A DNA stretch of 30,374 nucleotides from Methanomicrobia archaeon (lineage in GTDB: Archaea; Methanobacteriota_B; Thermococci; Methanofastidiosales; B48-G16), in assembly GCA_023133315.1 (NCBI GenBank), contig JAGLWR010000001.1, forward strand, positions 1 through 30,374, written 5' to 3'. The notes under the pieces are model-generated. The model did not search any database and had not been told where the DNA came from. It was given only the letters and a program-made list of their open reading frames with translations. Of the stretch, positions 22,630 through 30,374 are shown piece after piece (position 1 is the first letter of the stretch; each line of letters opens with the position of its first letter). A program made the position numbers and the translations under genes.

Positions 22630-23532
22630 TTACTCTGATCTAAATTGCGGAACTGCTTCTTTGAGAGGGTCAAAACTTTCCCAGTTTGTTACAAACTTGC
22701 AGATCATGGAAACCTTAGAATGTAAAGAAGAGGGGAGTCTCAGTATCCGTTTGGTATCTATCGTCACCTTTCCATCAGCTAACTCTGCGTTTATCTCTGC
22801 CACATTTTTCAGTATCCCCCTTTTTGTACTTTTTCCAACAAAATCCAGAAAATCTACTCTCCTATTGAGAAATCTCTTTATTATCTCTTCTCTATTTTCC
22901 AAAATTTTTTTACTCTTTATGTACTCCATTCGTGAAAACGTAAATGCAAACATCTTTCTAAAATTTTCTGAGTACCCATGTGTCATGAATAGATCTTTTG
23001 GCACGTGCGAAGCCGTTACATAATTAAAAATTTTGCTTCTATCTTCGATGTACAGTGCTTCTTCATCAAGAACTCGTACATGGTACCCCCTTCCCGAATA
23101 AATTAAAAATACATTCTTGAGATTGAAGTTCGATCGCAATGAGTCTATAATAGCCAGTGCCAGCTCTTTTGCATCTTCCAGACATATCTCACAGATATTT
23201 CCAGGAGTACAGTCGCATCTTCTTACTTTAAGGTCTTTTGCATCAATGTCAAAAACTATTTCAGCTTTTATCCAATCTTCTCTTGCTTCTGGCTTTTTAT
23301 AATATGCAACGGAAGAGTAAGCTGCGTACGGCGCCTTTATTTTCATAAATCTCTCAAAATCCCTGATAGAGTTAAACGTTCTGTATCTATCCTTTGGGCC
23401 ATTGCCGTCATGATCAAACCCAAACTCTCTGCGTTTTAAAGAATCTGTGATAAAATCAGGAAAATCTTTTATGTTCCATTCTTTCTTATAGTACATGTGC
23501 CTTTCTTCTAAAGTAGCCTCTTTAAACTCCAT
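22630..23532 (-). CDS. priS: DNA primase small (catalytic) subunit
   Basis: A 300-residue archaeo-eukaryotic primase. The catalytic pair is in EIVFDIDAKDL (Asp95, Asp97), with the third acid probably Asp259 in VTIDTKRILRLPSSLHSK. The SGRGYH motif (146-151) binds the nucleotide. Four cysteines at 106, 108, 114 and 117 are the structural zinc site. It is shorter than many relatives (330-350 or more). With PriL (not in this window) it makes RNA/DNA primers. CCTTTTTATCC centred about 25 bp upstream of the ATG and no binding site suggest a leaderless mRNA. Confidence 0.95.
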   Translation of the reverse strand: MEFKEATLEERHMYYKKEWNIKDFPDFITDSLKRREFGFDHDGNGPKDRYRTFNSIRDFERFMKIKAPYAAYSSVAYYKKPEAREDWIKAEIVFDIDAKDLKVRRCDCTPGNICEICLEDAKELALAIIDSLRSNFNLKNVFLIYSGRGYHVRVLDEEALYIEDRSKIFNYVTASHVPKDLFMTHGYSENFRKMFAFTFSRMEYIKSKKILENREEIIKRFLNRRVDFLDFVGKSTKRGILKNVAEINAELADGKVTIDTKRILRLPSSLHSKVSMICKFVTNWESFDPLKEAVPQFRSE

Positions 23533-23570
23533 AATGACATTTATCAGGCAAGGATAAAAAGGTTGTTGAT

Positions 23571-25469
23571 TCAGCGATCAATAAACTCTTCCAGTACGTA
23601 TGTTATTATCTCTTCATCATTGCCCCATTCACTCTGTTCAAAGTAGATATCCGGCGTTGTGCGTGTTTCTTCGTTTGCGGTGCCGTCAGGGTTAATGCCC
23701 ATGCCGCTTGTCATTTTTATTACAAGTTTACTGTTGGGGAGAGTAAATGAAAATGGACCAAACCCAATACCGTCTCCACCCGTAGTAGTTCCTACAAGCT
23801 CAGCAAAACCAGATGCTTTGGCAAACGCTGCAAAGCTTTCAGCTGCAGAGTATACTTCCCTATCAACTAGGAGGTATATATCCCCATTGAAGGGTGTCTC
23901 TGTAGATTTTCTAGGGCATTTAAGGAATTTTATCACCCCTGCGAAGTTGTTTGTTCTTACGTCTGAGGGTAAATGGGAGATGCTATCTTTTGAAGTTGAT
24001 ACAACTCCACCTCTCCAATAATTTGTGTATTTGCCCTGTCTGAGGGCAACAAAGAACTCAACCTCCAGATTTCTGTTGGTGAGAGGCCGAACGATATTGT
24101 CTCGCCAATAATCTATCCTACCTCCTCCATTTCCCCTGATATCTATTATCAGAGCATTGTACTCTCCTATCTCCCGATAAAACTCTAAAAATTTTGCATG
24201 ATTTATAGAAACACTATATACAAATGATTTTATTCGCACATAAGCCACTTTCTTATCCTCCCATTTTCTGAATTCAAGGTTTGAATCAGGATCTCTATCC
24301 AACGATAAGACTCTGTATAGTTCTTTGTATAGATCCTCGGAGATGTACTGAATACTTTTTTTAACGGTGTTTCCATCCGGGTTTTTGATAGTAAAAATAG
24401 CATCTTCACCAAACAGAGTAGGATCCAGATAAGCCATAAATAACTTGTTCCTATCACAGTCGTACCATACACGCGTTTTTTGTACTAACGATTTCACTGC
24501 TTCATCCACTTCTATTCCGTTTATCGCTACTACCTTAGATCCTTCTTCAATTCCGTACTTCTCTTTCCAGTCATTGAGACCTCCGATAGCTATATAGTTC
24601 CCTCCAAAGTAATAGAAAAATACTTCAGGACAGGAATGGTAATAATCACTTAATAACTCTTTCCAGTACTCATTCATACTGTTGTATAGGCCAGTATGTC
24701 CGTTCTGAAGTGTCATTAGCGCTTCCATTATTAAACCGAGAAACTCCTCATTCGTTTCAATTTCGTCCAGTCTTTGCATATAATCATCTTTTAAATCCAG
24801 CCAGTTATATCCGTGAGTTCGCTCCTTTACCCATAGATAGGGGTAGTTGTATTTAACAAGATAATAGAGTGCTTCAAAATCTTCTTTCCACTCATTTCTT
24901 GTGAGCGAAGTAGGATCAAATTCCGTTTCAGGATACAATGAACGCACCCACGGAAAGTGGGCAGTGACGTTCTCTAGAGATGTATCATACACCCAGCCCG
25001 TTAAGAAGAATCCTTCTCCGTTAAGAACTGTAAGGGAAACGGCGATCTCCACAATACGCGATGCATATCCCTGTGCATTACTCTCTATGTCACGCCATTC
25101 TTTTGAACGTTTTTCTTCTAACTTTACTATCTTCTCCTTTGTGTTGAGCTCGATCCTATAGTCCATGATCTCATCGTAATCAATGTCAATTCCTACAAAG
25201 TAATTTTCTTTAGAAGGCATTAAATCTACGAAATCTACTCTGATAACAAGGTATTCACCATCGATTACAACAAACATGGACTTTTCTGAATCTTTGTATA
25301 TGGGAGCGATACCCTCCCAATCGGATGATAATCCATCAATCTCAATATCAGCTTGTTCAAGAATTTCTATCCTTGCCGACTCTACGACTTTCGGTTTTTC
25401 TTGTGTAATACAAGCCAGATTCAGAACTATCACAACAATTAATGTGATACCCACATACTTTTTGTTCAT
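23571..25469 (-). CDS. Lipoprotein with CBM9-like domain and S41-family peptidase domain
   Basis: A 632-residue protein, lipid-anchored through LNLAC (Cys20). Residues about 40-170 begin IEIDGLSSDWEG, a CBM9/DOMON-like beta sandwich opening. About 185-290 are the helical N-terminal part of a tail-specific protease with LQNGHTGL. About 290-375 look PDZ-like (GSKVVAINGIEVDEAV). The S41 core (about 405-610) has IIDIRGNGGG (441-450), the probable nucleophile Ser541 in VYSAAES, and VGTTTGGDG. It should cleave peptides outside the membrane. A TATA-like TTTAAAAAGA about 27 bp before the ATG points to leaderless expression. It could be inactive if the remaining catalytic residue is missing; I cannot check that. 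Confidence 0.88.
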   Translation of the reverse strand: MNKKYVGITLIVVIVLNLACITQEKPKVVESARIEILEQADIEIDGLSSDWEGIAPIYKDSEKSMFVVIDGEYLVIRVDFVDLMPSKENYFVGIDIDYDEIMDYRIELNTKEKIVKLEEKRSKEWRDIESNAQGYASRIVEIAVSLTVLNGEGFFLTGWVYDTSLENVTAHFPWVRSLYPETEFDPTSLTRNEWKEDFEALYYLVKYNYPYLWVKERTHGYNWLDLKDDYMQRLDEIETNEEFLGLIMEALMTLQNGHTGLYNSMNEYWKELLSDYYHSCPEVFFYYFGGNYIAIGGLNDWKEKYGIEEGSKVVAINGIEVDEAVKSLVQKTRVWYDCDRNKLFMAYLDPTLFGEDAIFTIKNPDGNTVKKSIQYISEDLYKELYRVLSLDRDPDSNLEFRKWEDKKVAYVRIKSFVYSVSINHAKFLEFYREIGEYNALIIDIRGNGGGRIDYWRDNIVRPLTNRNLEVEFFVALRQGKYTNYWRGGVVSTSKDSISHLPSDVRTNNFAGVIKFLKCPRKSTETPFNGDIYLLVDREVYSAAESFAAFAKASGFAELVGTTTGGDGIGFGPFSFTLPNSKLVIKMTSGMGINPDGTANEETRTTPDIYFEQSEWGNDEEIITYVLEEFIDR

Positions 25470-25490
25470 ATATGTGTATTATCTTTTCTC

Positions 25491-25562
25491 TCTTTTTAAA
25501 ATTTTTCAGCGAATTCCTTGGTTCGTATTTAGAAGGACAACTTACATAAGAAAATTATTTAA
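25491..25562. promoter_or_regulatory. Divergent promoters of the S41 lipoprotein and archease genes
   Basis: Minus-strand TTTAAAAAGA (25500-25491) lies about 27 bp from ATG 25469. Plus-strand TATTTAA (25556-25562) lies about 26 bp from ATG 25585. Neither start codon has a binding site, so both mRNAs are probably leaderless. Confidence 0.5.
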
Positions 25563-25584
25563 CCTTCCTCAGCATTCTTATGGC

Positions 25585-26004
25585 ATGGACTACGAACTTC
25601 TAGAACACGAAGCAGACATAGGGATAAGAGGATATGGAAATACGATAGAAGAGGCATTTGAGACTGGAGCCAGAGCCATGTTCTCGATCATGATAGATTT
25701 AGAGACTGTGAAATCTGAAAAAAATGTGAAAATAAAATGTGAGGCTCCTGATATTGAAGCTCTTTTTGTGGAATGGCTAAACGAACTTCTGACAAAGAAG
25801 GATCTTGAAGAGATGAGTTTTTCCAGATTTGAAGTAAAAATTTATAAAGACGATATCTATAGATTGGAAGGAACAGCTTCAGGAGAAAGATTCGATCAGA
25901 AAAAACACAAACCGAAATTAGAGGTAAAGGGTGCGACGTACTCCGGATTGAAAATCGGAAAAAAAGATGAAAAAATATTTATACAATGCATTGTAGATGT
26001 TTAG
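25585..26004 (+). CDS. Archease (RtcB cofactor)
   Basis: A 139-residue archease, which speeds guanylylation and turnover of the RNA ligase RtcB encoded immediately downstream. YELLEHEADIGIRGYG at the start, AMFSIM, a LFVEWLNELL helix and KHKPKLEVKGATYSGL are family signatures, and the acidic residues near the N- and C-termini (including the final CIVDV) are in place. ATG 25585 is used; an ATG at 25580 is out of frame, and a long upstream extension crosses the promoter. The stop overlaps the binding site (GGTGAT) of rtcB. Confidence 0.95.
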   Translation: MDYELLEHEADIGIRGYGNTIEEAFETGARAMFSIMIDLETVKSEKNVKIKCEAPDIEALFVEWLNELLTKKDLEEMSFSRFEVKIYKDDIYRLEGTASGERFDQKKHKPKLEVKGATYSGLKIGKKDEKIFIQCIVDV

Positions 26005-26013
26005 GTGATAAGA

Positions 26014-27465
26014 ATGGATCTTCTAAATTTAAAAAGAATTACGGATTATGAATGGGAACTTCCAAAACAGGAAGACATGAGAGTACCCGGAATGATCTAT
26101 GGAAACACGGAGATAATAGAACATTTGAAAGAAGATGTAAGACTGGGAAAAGACTGGAATGCTCTGAAGCAGATAGCTAACGTGGCATGCATGCCGGGTA
26201 TCCAAAAATGTAGTATAGCATTGAGTGATGTTCATCCCGGATACGGATTTCCGATAGGCGGAGTTGGTGCTTTCGACTCTGAGGAAGGAGTAATAACGAT
26301 GGGAGGAATCGGATTCGATATAAACTGTTCTGTGACAGCACTGAAAACATCTTTAAAAGAAGAAGACATCAGAAAAAACGCTAAACCTCTTTTGAACTCT
26401 CTGTTTAAAATAGTACCTGCAGGCTTGGGTTCCACGGGAAAAGTTAGATTAAATTTCCACCAGATTGATGAAGTGCTCACGGGCGGAGCCGAATGGGCCG
26501 TAGAGAATGGGTATGGCGAAGAAAAAGATCTGGAGTTTATTGAAGAGAACGGTAGAGTTAAAGAAGCTGATCCAGAAAACGTGAGTGAAAAAGCAAAACA
26601 GAGACAGTTTAAACAGATGGGAACGTTGGGCTCTGGAAACCATTACGTAGAAGTACAGTACGTTGCTGAGATATACGACCAAGAAGCTGCCGAGATATAT
26701 GGATTGAAAGAAAAAGATGTGGTGGTTTCTTTCCACTGTGGTTCCCGTGCTCTAGGGCATCAAATAGGTACAGATTATCTTAAAAAACTTGCTGAAGTTA
26801 CTAAGAAGTATGGGATAAAGATAAAAGATAGGGAACTTGTGTGCGCACCCATAAACTCGGAAGAAGGTCAGAGATATTTTTCTGCTGTTTGCTGCGGCGT
26901 AAACTGTGCTTTTGCAAATCATGAAGTTTTGACGCATCTGATCAGAAAAGGTTTTAAAGAAGTTTTTCCGGATGAAAAACTGCCTAAATTCTATTCTATT
27001 GGTCACAATACGTGCAAAAAAGAGTATCATGAGGTAGATGGAAAGAAAAAGCTTTTGTATGTTCACAGAAAAGGATCTACAAGAGCTTTTGGCCCTGGAA
27101 GAGAAGAGATACCTAAAAAATACAGAAAGATAGGGCAGCCTGTTTTAGTCGGCGGAACTATGGGTACGTGCTCGTTTATTTTGAGAGGCACTGAAAAGGG
27201 AATGAATGTAACATTCGGATCAGCAATTCATGGGGCAGGGAGAGCCATGAGTAGAAAAAAAGCTAAACATCAGTACAGGGGAGATAAACTGCTTAAAGAG
27301 TTAGAAAATAGGGGTATACACGTAAGAGGCCACTCAATGGCAGGGATTGCAGAAGAGGCACCGGGAGCTTATAAAGATATTATAAATGTTGTAGAATGCA
27401 TGGATAAGTCCGGGATCGCAAAAAAGGTTGCAATGTTAAAGCCTATAATAAATGTAAAGGGTTAA
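26014..27465 (+). CDS. rtcB: RNA-splicing ligase RtcB
   Basis: A 483-residue ligase that joins tRNA exon halves (2',3'-cyclic phosphate to 5'-OH) with GTP and Mn. Metal and catalytic residues are present: DVHPGYGFPIGG, Asp102 and Cys105 in DINCSV, His210 in GSGNHYVE, His241 in FHCGSR, His331 in GHNTC, and the guanylylated His406 in HGAGRAMSR. No intein interrupts it. Start ATG 26014 follows GGTGATAAGA; GTG 26005 is also in frame but is itself part of that binding site. It forms an operon with archease and probably the MBL gene 4 bp downstream. Confidence 0.96.
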   Translation: MDLLNLKRITDYEWELPKQEDMRVPGMIYGNTEIIEHLKEDVRLGKDWNALKQIANVACMPGIQKCSIALSDVHPGYGFPIGGVGAFDSEEGVITMGGIGFDINCSVTALKTSLKEEDIRKNAKPLLNSLFKIVPAGLGSTGKVRLNFHQIDEVLTGGAEWAVENGYGEEKDLEFIEENGRVKEADPENVSEKAKQRQFKQMGTLGSGNHYVEVQYVAEIYDQEAAEIYGLKEKDVVVSFHCGSRALGHQIGTDYLKKLAEVTKKYGIKIKDRELVCAPINSEEGQRYFSAVCCGVNCAFANHEVLTHLIRKGFKEVFPDEKLPKFYSIGHNTCKKEYHEVDGKKKLLYVHRKGSTRAFGPGREEIPKKYRKIGQPVLVGGTMGTCSFILRGTEKGMNVTFGSAIHGAGRAMSRKKAKHQYRGDKLLKELENRGIHVRGHSMAGIAEEAPGAYKDIINVVECMDKSGIAKKVAMLKPIINVKG

Positions 27466-27469
27466 AATA

Positions 27470-28246
27470 ATGTTTACGAAAGTTTCGAAAAGTGTTTATT
27501 GCAGAATTGGAGAAAAAGGAGATTCCAACAATGGATTTATCTTATGTAATGATTTCTCCGTATTTGTGGACACAGCAACATATCCTGATCAAACGAAAAG
27601 GGATCTGGAGGATATGAAGAAGGTTACGGACAAAAAAGTAAAATTTCTCATAAATACACATTACCATCCCGATCACACCTTCGGAAATATGTATTTTTTG
27701 GATATTATCGCACATGCTGCGTGCCGCACAACGTTAAAGGAACGCATTCCCTTCTACAAAGAAGAGGTGCAAAAAGAGGAACGATTTAAGAATCTCAAAA
27801 TTAAACTGCCAAATATCGTTTTCACAGAGAACATGATGCTGATGCATACTCCTAAAATTGAGTTGACTCACTTCGGGGGACATACTGAAGGAAGTATAAC
27901 TGTATATGTGCCTGAAGAGAAGGTACTGTTCTCTGGAGATCTATTGTTTGCAGGATACCATCTGTATCTCGGAGATGCCGACATACAAGAATGGACAGAT
28001 GCGCTGGAGACGATACTCCAGTGGGATATTAAAAAGATAATACCGGGACACGGAGAAATATGTGATAAAAAAGAGATCAAAAAGCATATAGATTATCTAA
28101 AAACGTTTTATCAAAATCTCAAAGATATGAAAAAGAGACACAGTAAAGAGGATATCCTTAAAAATACAGATCTTTTAGAGCTGCCCGAAATGGATGGCGA
28201 AAACAGAATAGTGAGGAATATAGAAGCGCAGTACGATAAAGCGTGA
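27470..28246 (+). CDS. MBL-fold metallo-hydrolase
   Basis: A 258-residue metallo-beta-lactamase-fold protein with the full two-metal site: H64-x-H66-x-D68-H69 (THYHPDH), His138 in GGHTEGS, Asp157 in SGDLLF and His194 in PGHGE. The layout is that of single-domain cyclase/hydrolase-like members, not of tRNase Z (no exosite arm) or the beta-CASP nucleases. The C-terminal 60 residues are a helical, charged extension. It begins 4 bp after rtcB, so it is co-transcribed with the RNA ligase genes; whether it acts on RNA ends or on an unrelated ester is unknown. Confidence 0.88.
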   Translation: MFTKVSKSVYCRIGEKGDSNNGFILCNDFSVFVDTATYPDQTKRDLEDMKKVTDKKVKFLINTHYHPDHTFGNMYFLDIIAHAACRTTLKERIPFYKEEVQKEERFKNLKIKLPNIVFTENMMLMHTPKIELTHFGGHTEGSITVYVPEEKVLFSGDLLFAGYHLYLGDADIQEWTDALETILQWDIKKIIPGHGEICDKKEIKKHIDYLKTFYQNLKDMKKRHSKEDILKNTDLLELPEMDGENRIVRNIEAQYDKA

Positions 28247-28287
28247 GAGAGATGAAAATAAGTTATCTATTCTAAAATACGAAATTT

Positions 28288-28623
28288 TTATCTTTTATAC
28301 GGAATCAAACATAAAAATTTCAGAGTGGCTCCTGTGCATTGTAACTGATGTTTTTCATCTGCAGGAATAAACAACACATCGCCTTTTGATATCGTCTCTT
28401 CAGAATTTTCTCTGCGGGCAATGCCCTCACCTTCAAGTACGAATACTTCATGTTCCCATGGATGTTTATGGTACGGACTATATCCTTCTGAGGTTATTTC
28501 GAACAAACGCATTGCGAAATTCTCTGCGCCCATCTCTTTGGCGATAAGCCATCGTACCGTTGTATTAACGGCTCCTTCCTCAGCTTTTTCCTTTTTAATT
28601 TCCGTATAGTGAAATTTCTTCAT
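28288..28623 (-). CDS. Small cupin-domain protein
   Basis: A single cupin of 111 residues (114 if the upstream ATG at 28632 is used). The metal-binding motif is visible: YHKHPWEHEVFVLEGEG gives the two histidines, the glutamate and further His, and GDVLFIPADEKHQL supplies motif 2 with its histidine. Substrate unknown; such proteins may be isomerases, dioxygenases or sugar-binding regulators. It is monocistronic, convergent with the MBL gene 41 bp away. Confidence 0.85.
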   Translation of the reverse strand: MKKFHYTEIKKEKAEEGAVNTTVRWLIAKEMGAENFAMRLFEITSEGYSPYHKHPWEHEVFVLEGEGIARRENSEETISKGDVLFIPADEKHQLQCTGATLKFLCLIPYKR

Positions 28624-28848
28624 AAAAAACATAATGGTTTTCCTTGAAAAAGGTTTTGATGTATCGTGTTCTCGATTTATATAAGGAAGAAAATCATGCC
28701 AAAAGCATGATAGTGAATTTTTTATTAAAGATAAACATAAAAATGAGACGGGAAAAGGGGATTAGTATTAAAGATAAATTATACAATTATATAGGTATTA
28801 AAATAGCCGAAAAGTTTTTCTTGTCATGGTCATAACTCATTGTAGAGC
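28624..28848. other. Intergenic region with a small hairpin
   Basis: About 225 bp, very AT-rich. TCATGC (28694-28699) and GCATGA (28705-28710) form a perfect six-base stem with a five-base loop, followed after six bases by a T-rich run. A 63-codon frame (28644-28835) crosses it but has no binding site and no recognisable domain, so I do not call it a gene. Confidence 0.4.
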
Positions 28849-30374
28849 ATGAATTTAGTTCTGAAAGGTAAGAAAATGCCGCAAAACAAACTAAAAGAAT
28901 ATTCGGAAAGATTTGAAGAAAAAGTTGAAGAGAGGACAAAGGAATTGAGAGAGAGTGAAGAAAAGTTCAAGAGACTATTTAACAGCAGTCCTGAAGCTAT
29001 TCTATATGTTGATAAAGATTTTGAGACAATAGATATCAATCCTCGATTTGAAGAACTTTTTAGTTATTCTATTGATGAGATAAAAGGAAAGGAAATAGAC
29101 GAGTTCCTCGTTCCTAAAGATAGAATAAATGAAGGTCAAAAGCTAAATGAGATGTCAAAGAAGGGATATACCTTTTATGAAACTGTCAGGAAGAAAAAGG
29201 ATGGTACTTTAGTTCCCGTGTCATTATCTGTAGGACCTATTATCTCCGAAGGATCGATAGCCGGAATTATTGTGATATATAAAGATATCACCGAACGTAA
29301 ACGTGCCGAAGAAGAATTACAAGTACAACGTAATTTTGCCGTGCAAGTAATGAACACGATGGGGCAAGGATTGACTGTAGTTGATACTGAAACACGTTTT
29401 GAATACGTTAACCCCGTTTATGCTCGAATGCTCGGCTACTCACCCGAAGAATTGATTGGTAAAACCCCATTCGATGTTACCTTTCCTGAAGATCATGTTA
29501 TTCTTACTCAAGCCAAAACTCAGCGTTGGAAAGGCAAAACCAGTACATACGAAACGCGTTTAAAACGAGCTGATGGAGGGACTGTTTATGTATCTATTAC
29601 AGGTGTGCCACGTTGGCGGGATAACAAAATAGTAGGAACAATCGCCGTAATTACTGATATCACAGAAAGAAGGAAAATGGAGGAGTCATTGAAAGAATCA
29701 GAGGAACGGTTCCGGACTATTTTTGAGACGGCTCAAGACTCTATCTTCATCAAGGATTGCACTCTAAAATACACCAAGGTCAATCCTGCGATGGAGAAAC
29801 TTTTCGGACTCTCGGCCTCGAAAATAATCGGTCGGACGGATGATGAACTTTTCGATGAGGAAGCTGCGTCACACCTCAGAGAAATAGATTCTCGAGTTCT
29901 TGGCGGAGAGATCGTCGAAGAAGAGCACACCAAGTCAGTGAAAGGTGTCCCGATCACGTTCCACATCATCAAGGTGCCGATGTGCAACAGTTTTGGTGAG
30001 ATCATTGGGCTCTCTGTGGCATTGCCCGTGATATTACCGAGCGAAAACGAGCAGAAGAACTCCTCAAAAAACAGAGTGAAGAACTCTCAGCATTCGCACA
30101 TACCGTTTCCCATGATTTGAAGAACTATATAGGAATTATTCGGAATTATGCTCAACTCTCACTCCTCAAGAAGAAGTATGCAGAGAGGAATACTCAGAAA
30201 ATAATTGATATGACAAAAAAGATGGAAGAGTTCGTTACACGACAGCTTCAGCTTGCCGATGCGGGGAAAGCAATAGGAAAACTTGAAGAAATAGATCTCA
30301 ATAAATTGATCGATGGAGTAAGGAAAACTTACAGCATTGAGATACATACAGAAGAGTTACCAAAGATCAAAGGC
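28849..30374 (+). pseudogene. Multi-PAS sensor histidine kinase, frameshifted and cut by window edge
   Basis: A sensor kinase with a short coiled coil (about 10-37), then three PAS/PAC modules: about 38-148, 155-272 and 281-386, each ended or joined by DITERK/R-type linkers. The first open frame ends at 30120 with a foreign tail after residue 387. From 30012 a frame two bases away continues without break to the window end: CGIARDITERKRAEELLKK, then SAFAHTVSHDLKNYIGIIRN, the H-box of a HisKA-type domain. Removing two bases from the CTCTCT at 30010-30015 restores one protein. The ATPase domain lies beyond the edge. No transmembrane segment is visible, so it should be cytoplasmic. The start could be 28849 or ATG 28876, which follows GGTAAG. 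Confidence 0.85.

Noticed and set aside
25276..25584. Long N-terminal extension of archease
   Set aside because: It overlaps the S41 lipoprotein gene on the other strand and the divergent promoters; archease proteins start at MDYELLEHEADIG-like text.
28694..28710. Hairpin as part of a CRISPR or IS end
   Set aside because: It is a single copy, with no repeat array or transposase nearby.
28644..28835. 63-codon plus-strand frame between the cupin and kinase genes
   Set aside because: It lacks a binding site and recognisable domain and spans a hairpin; it is more likely untranslated.

Overview
This is an AT-rich chromosomal segment of an archaeon. It encodes a 20S proteasome (psmA, psmB), a thermosome, EF-1 alpha, EF-1 beta, aIF6, ribosomal proteins found only in archaea and eukaryotes (S19e, L31e, L39e, L18a/LX), prefoldin alpha, FtsY, the small primase subunit, Hel308 and an archaeal pilin signal peptide. 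TATA boxes lie about 24-28 bp upstream of start codons, and GGTGA-type ribosome binding sites are common. The gene set fits a euryarchaeon. My guess is a relative of the Thermococci/Methanofastidiosa/Theionarchaea side of the tree, but this cannot be settled by reading alone.

Layout. 1-881: the start of an amino-acid permease running off the left edge, then a damaged chimera of a DUF3795 protein and the tail of an ABC ATPase. 1008-4387: an XPD-like helicase, divergent from a membrane protein with an outer cell-wall-binding domain and an inner winged helix, followed by a Zn-ribbon protein and aEF-1 beta. 4379-7397 (minus): a proteostasis block of thermosome, psmB and psmA. 7541-10066: a looser, accessory-looking stretch with a HEPN-like protein, a small membrane protein, an AbrB-type protein, a META-domain lipoprotein and a small zinc protein. 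10186-14395: Hel308, a GT-C-like membrane protein, IorB and a small winged-helix regulator with a problematic start. 14551-16169: EF-1 alpha and S10. 16302-18173: a large surface protein with a pilin-type N-terminus. 18238-22069: an information-processing operon (S19e, PDCD5-like, PP-loop ATPase, L39e, L31e, aIF6, L18a, prefoldin alpha, FtsY). 22150-25469: a DUF2226-like protein, PriS and an S41-peptidase lipoprotein. 25585-28246: archease, RtcB and an MBL-fold hydrolase. 28288-28623: a cupin. 28849 to the right edge: a multi-PAS histidine kinase broken by a frameshift.

Most of the window is conserved housekeeping sequence. The points most worth a second look are: the membrane one-component regulator; the substitution of normally invariant residues in the proteasome alpha gate region; the HEPN-motif protein; the IorB/winged-helix divergent region with an inverted repeat and an apparent frameshift at the regulator's start; the pilin-PKD-CARDB-MAM surface protein; and the frameshifted, compositionally mosaic PAS kinase. 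I found no CRISPR array, tRNA, rRNA or complete insertion sequence. No gene-free stretch exceeds about 300 bases.
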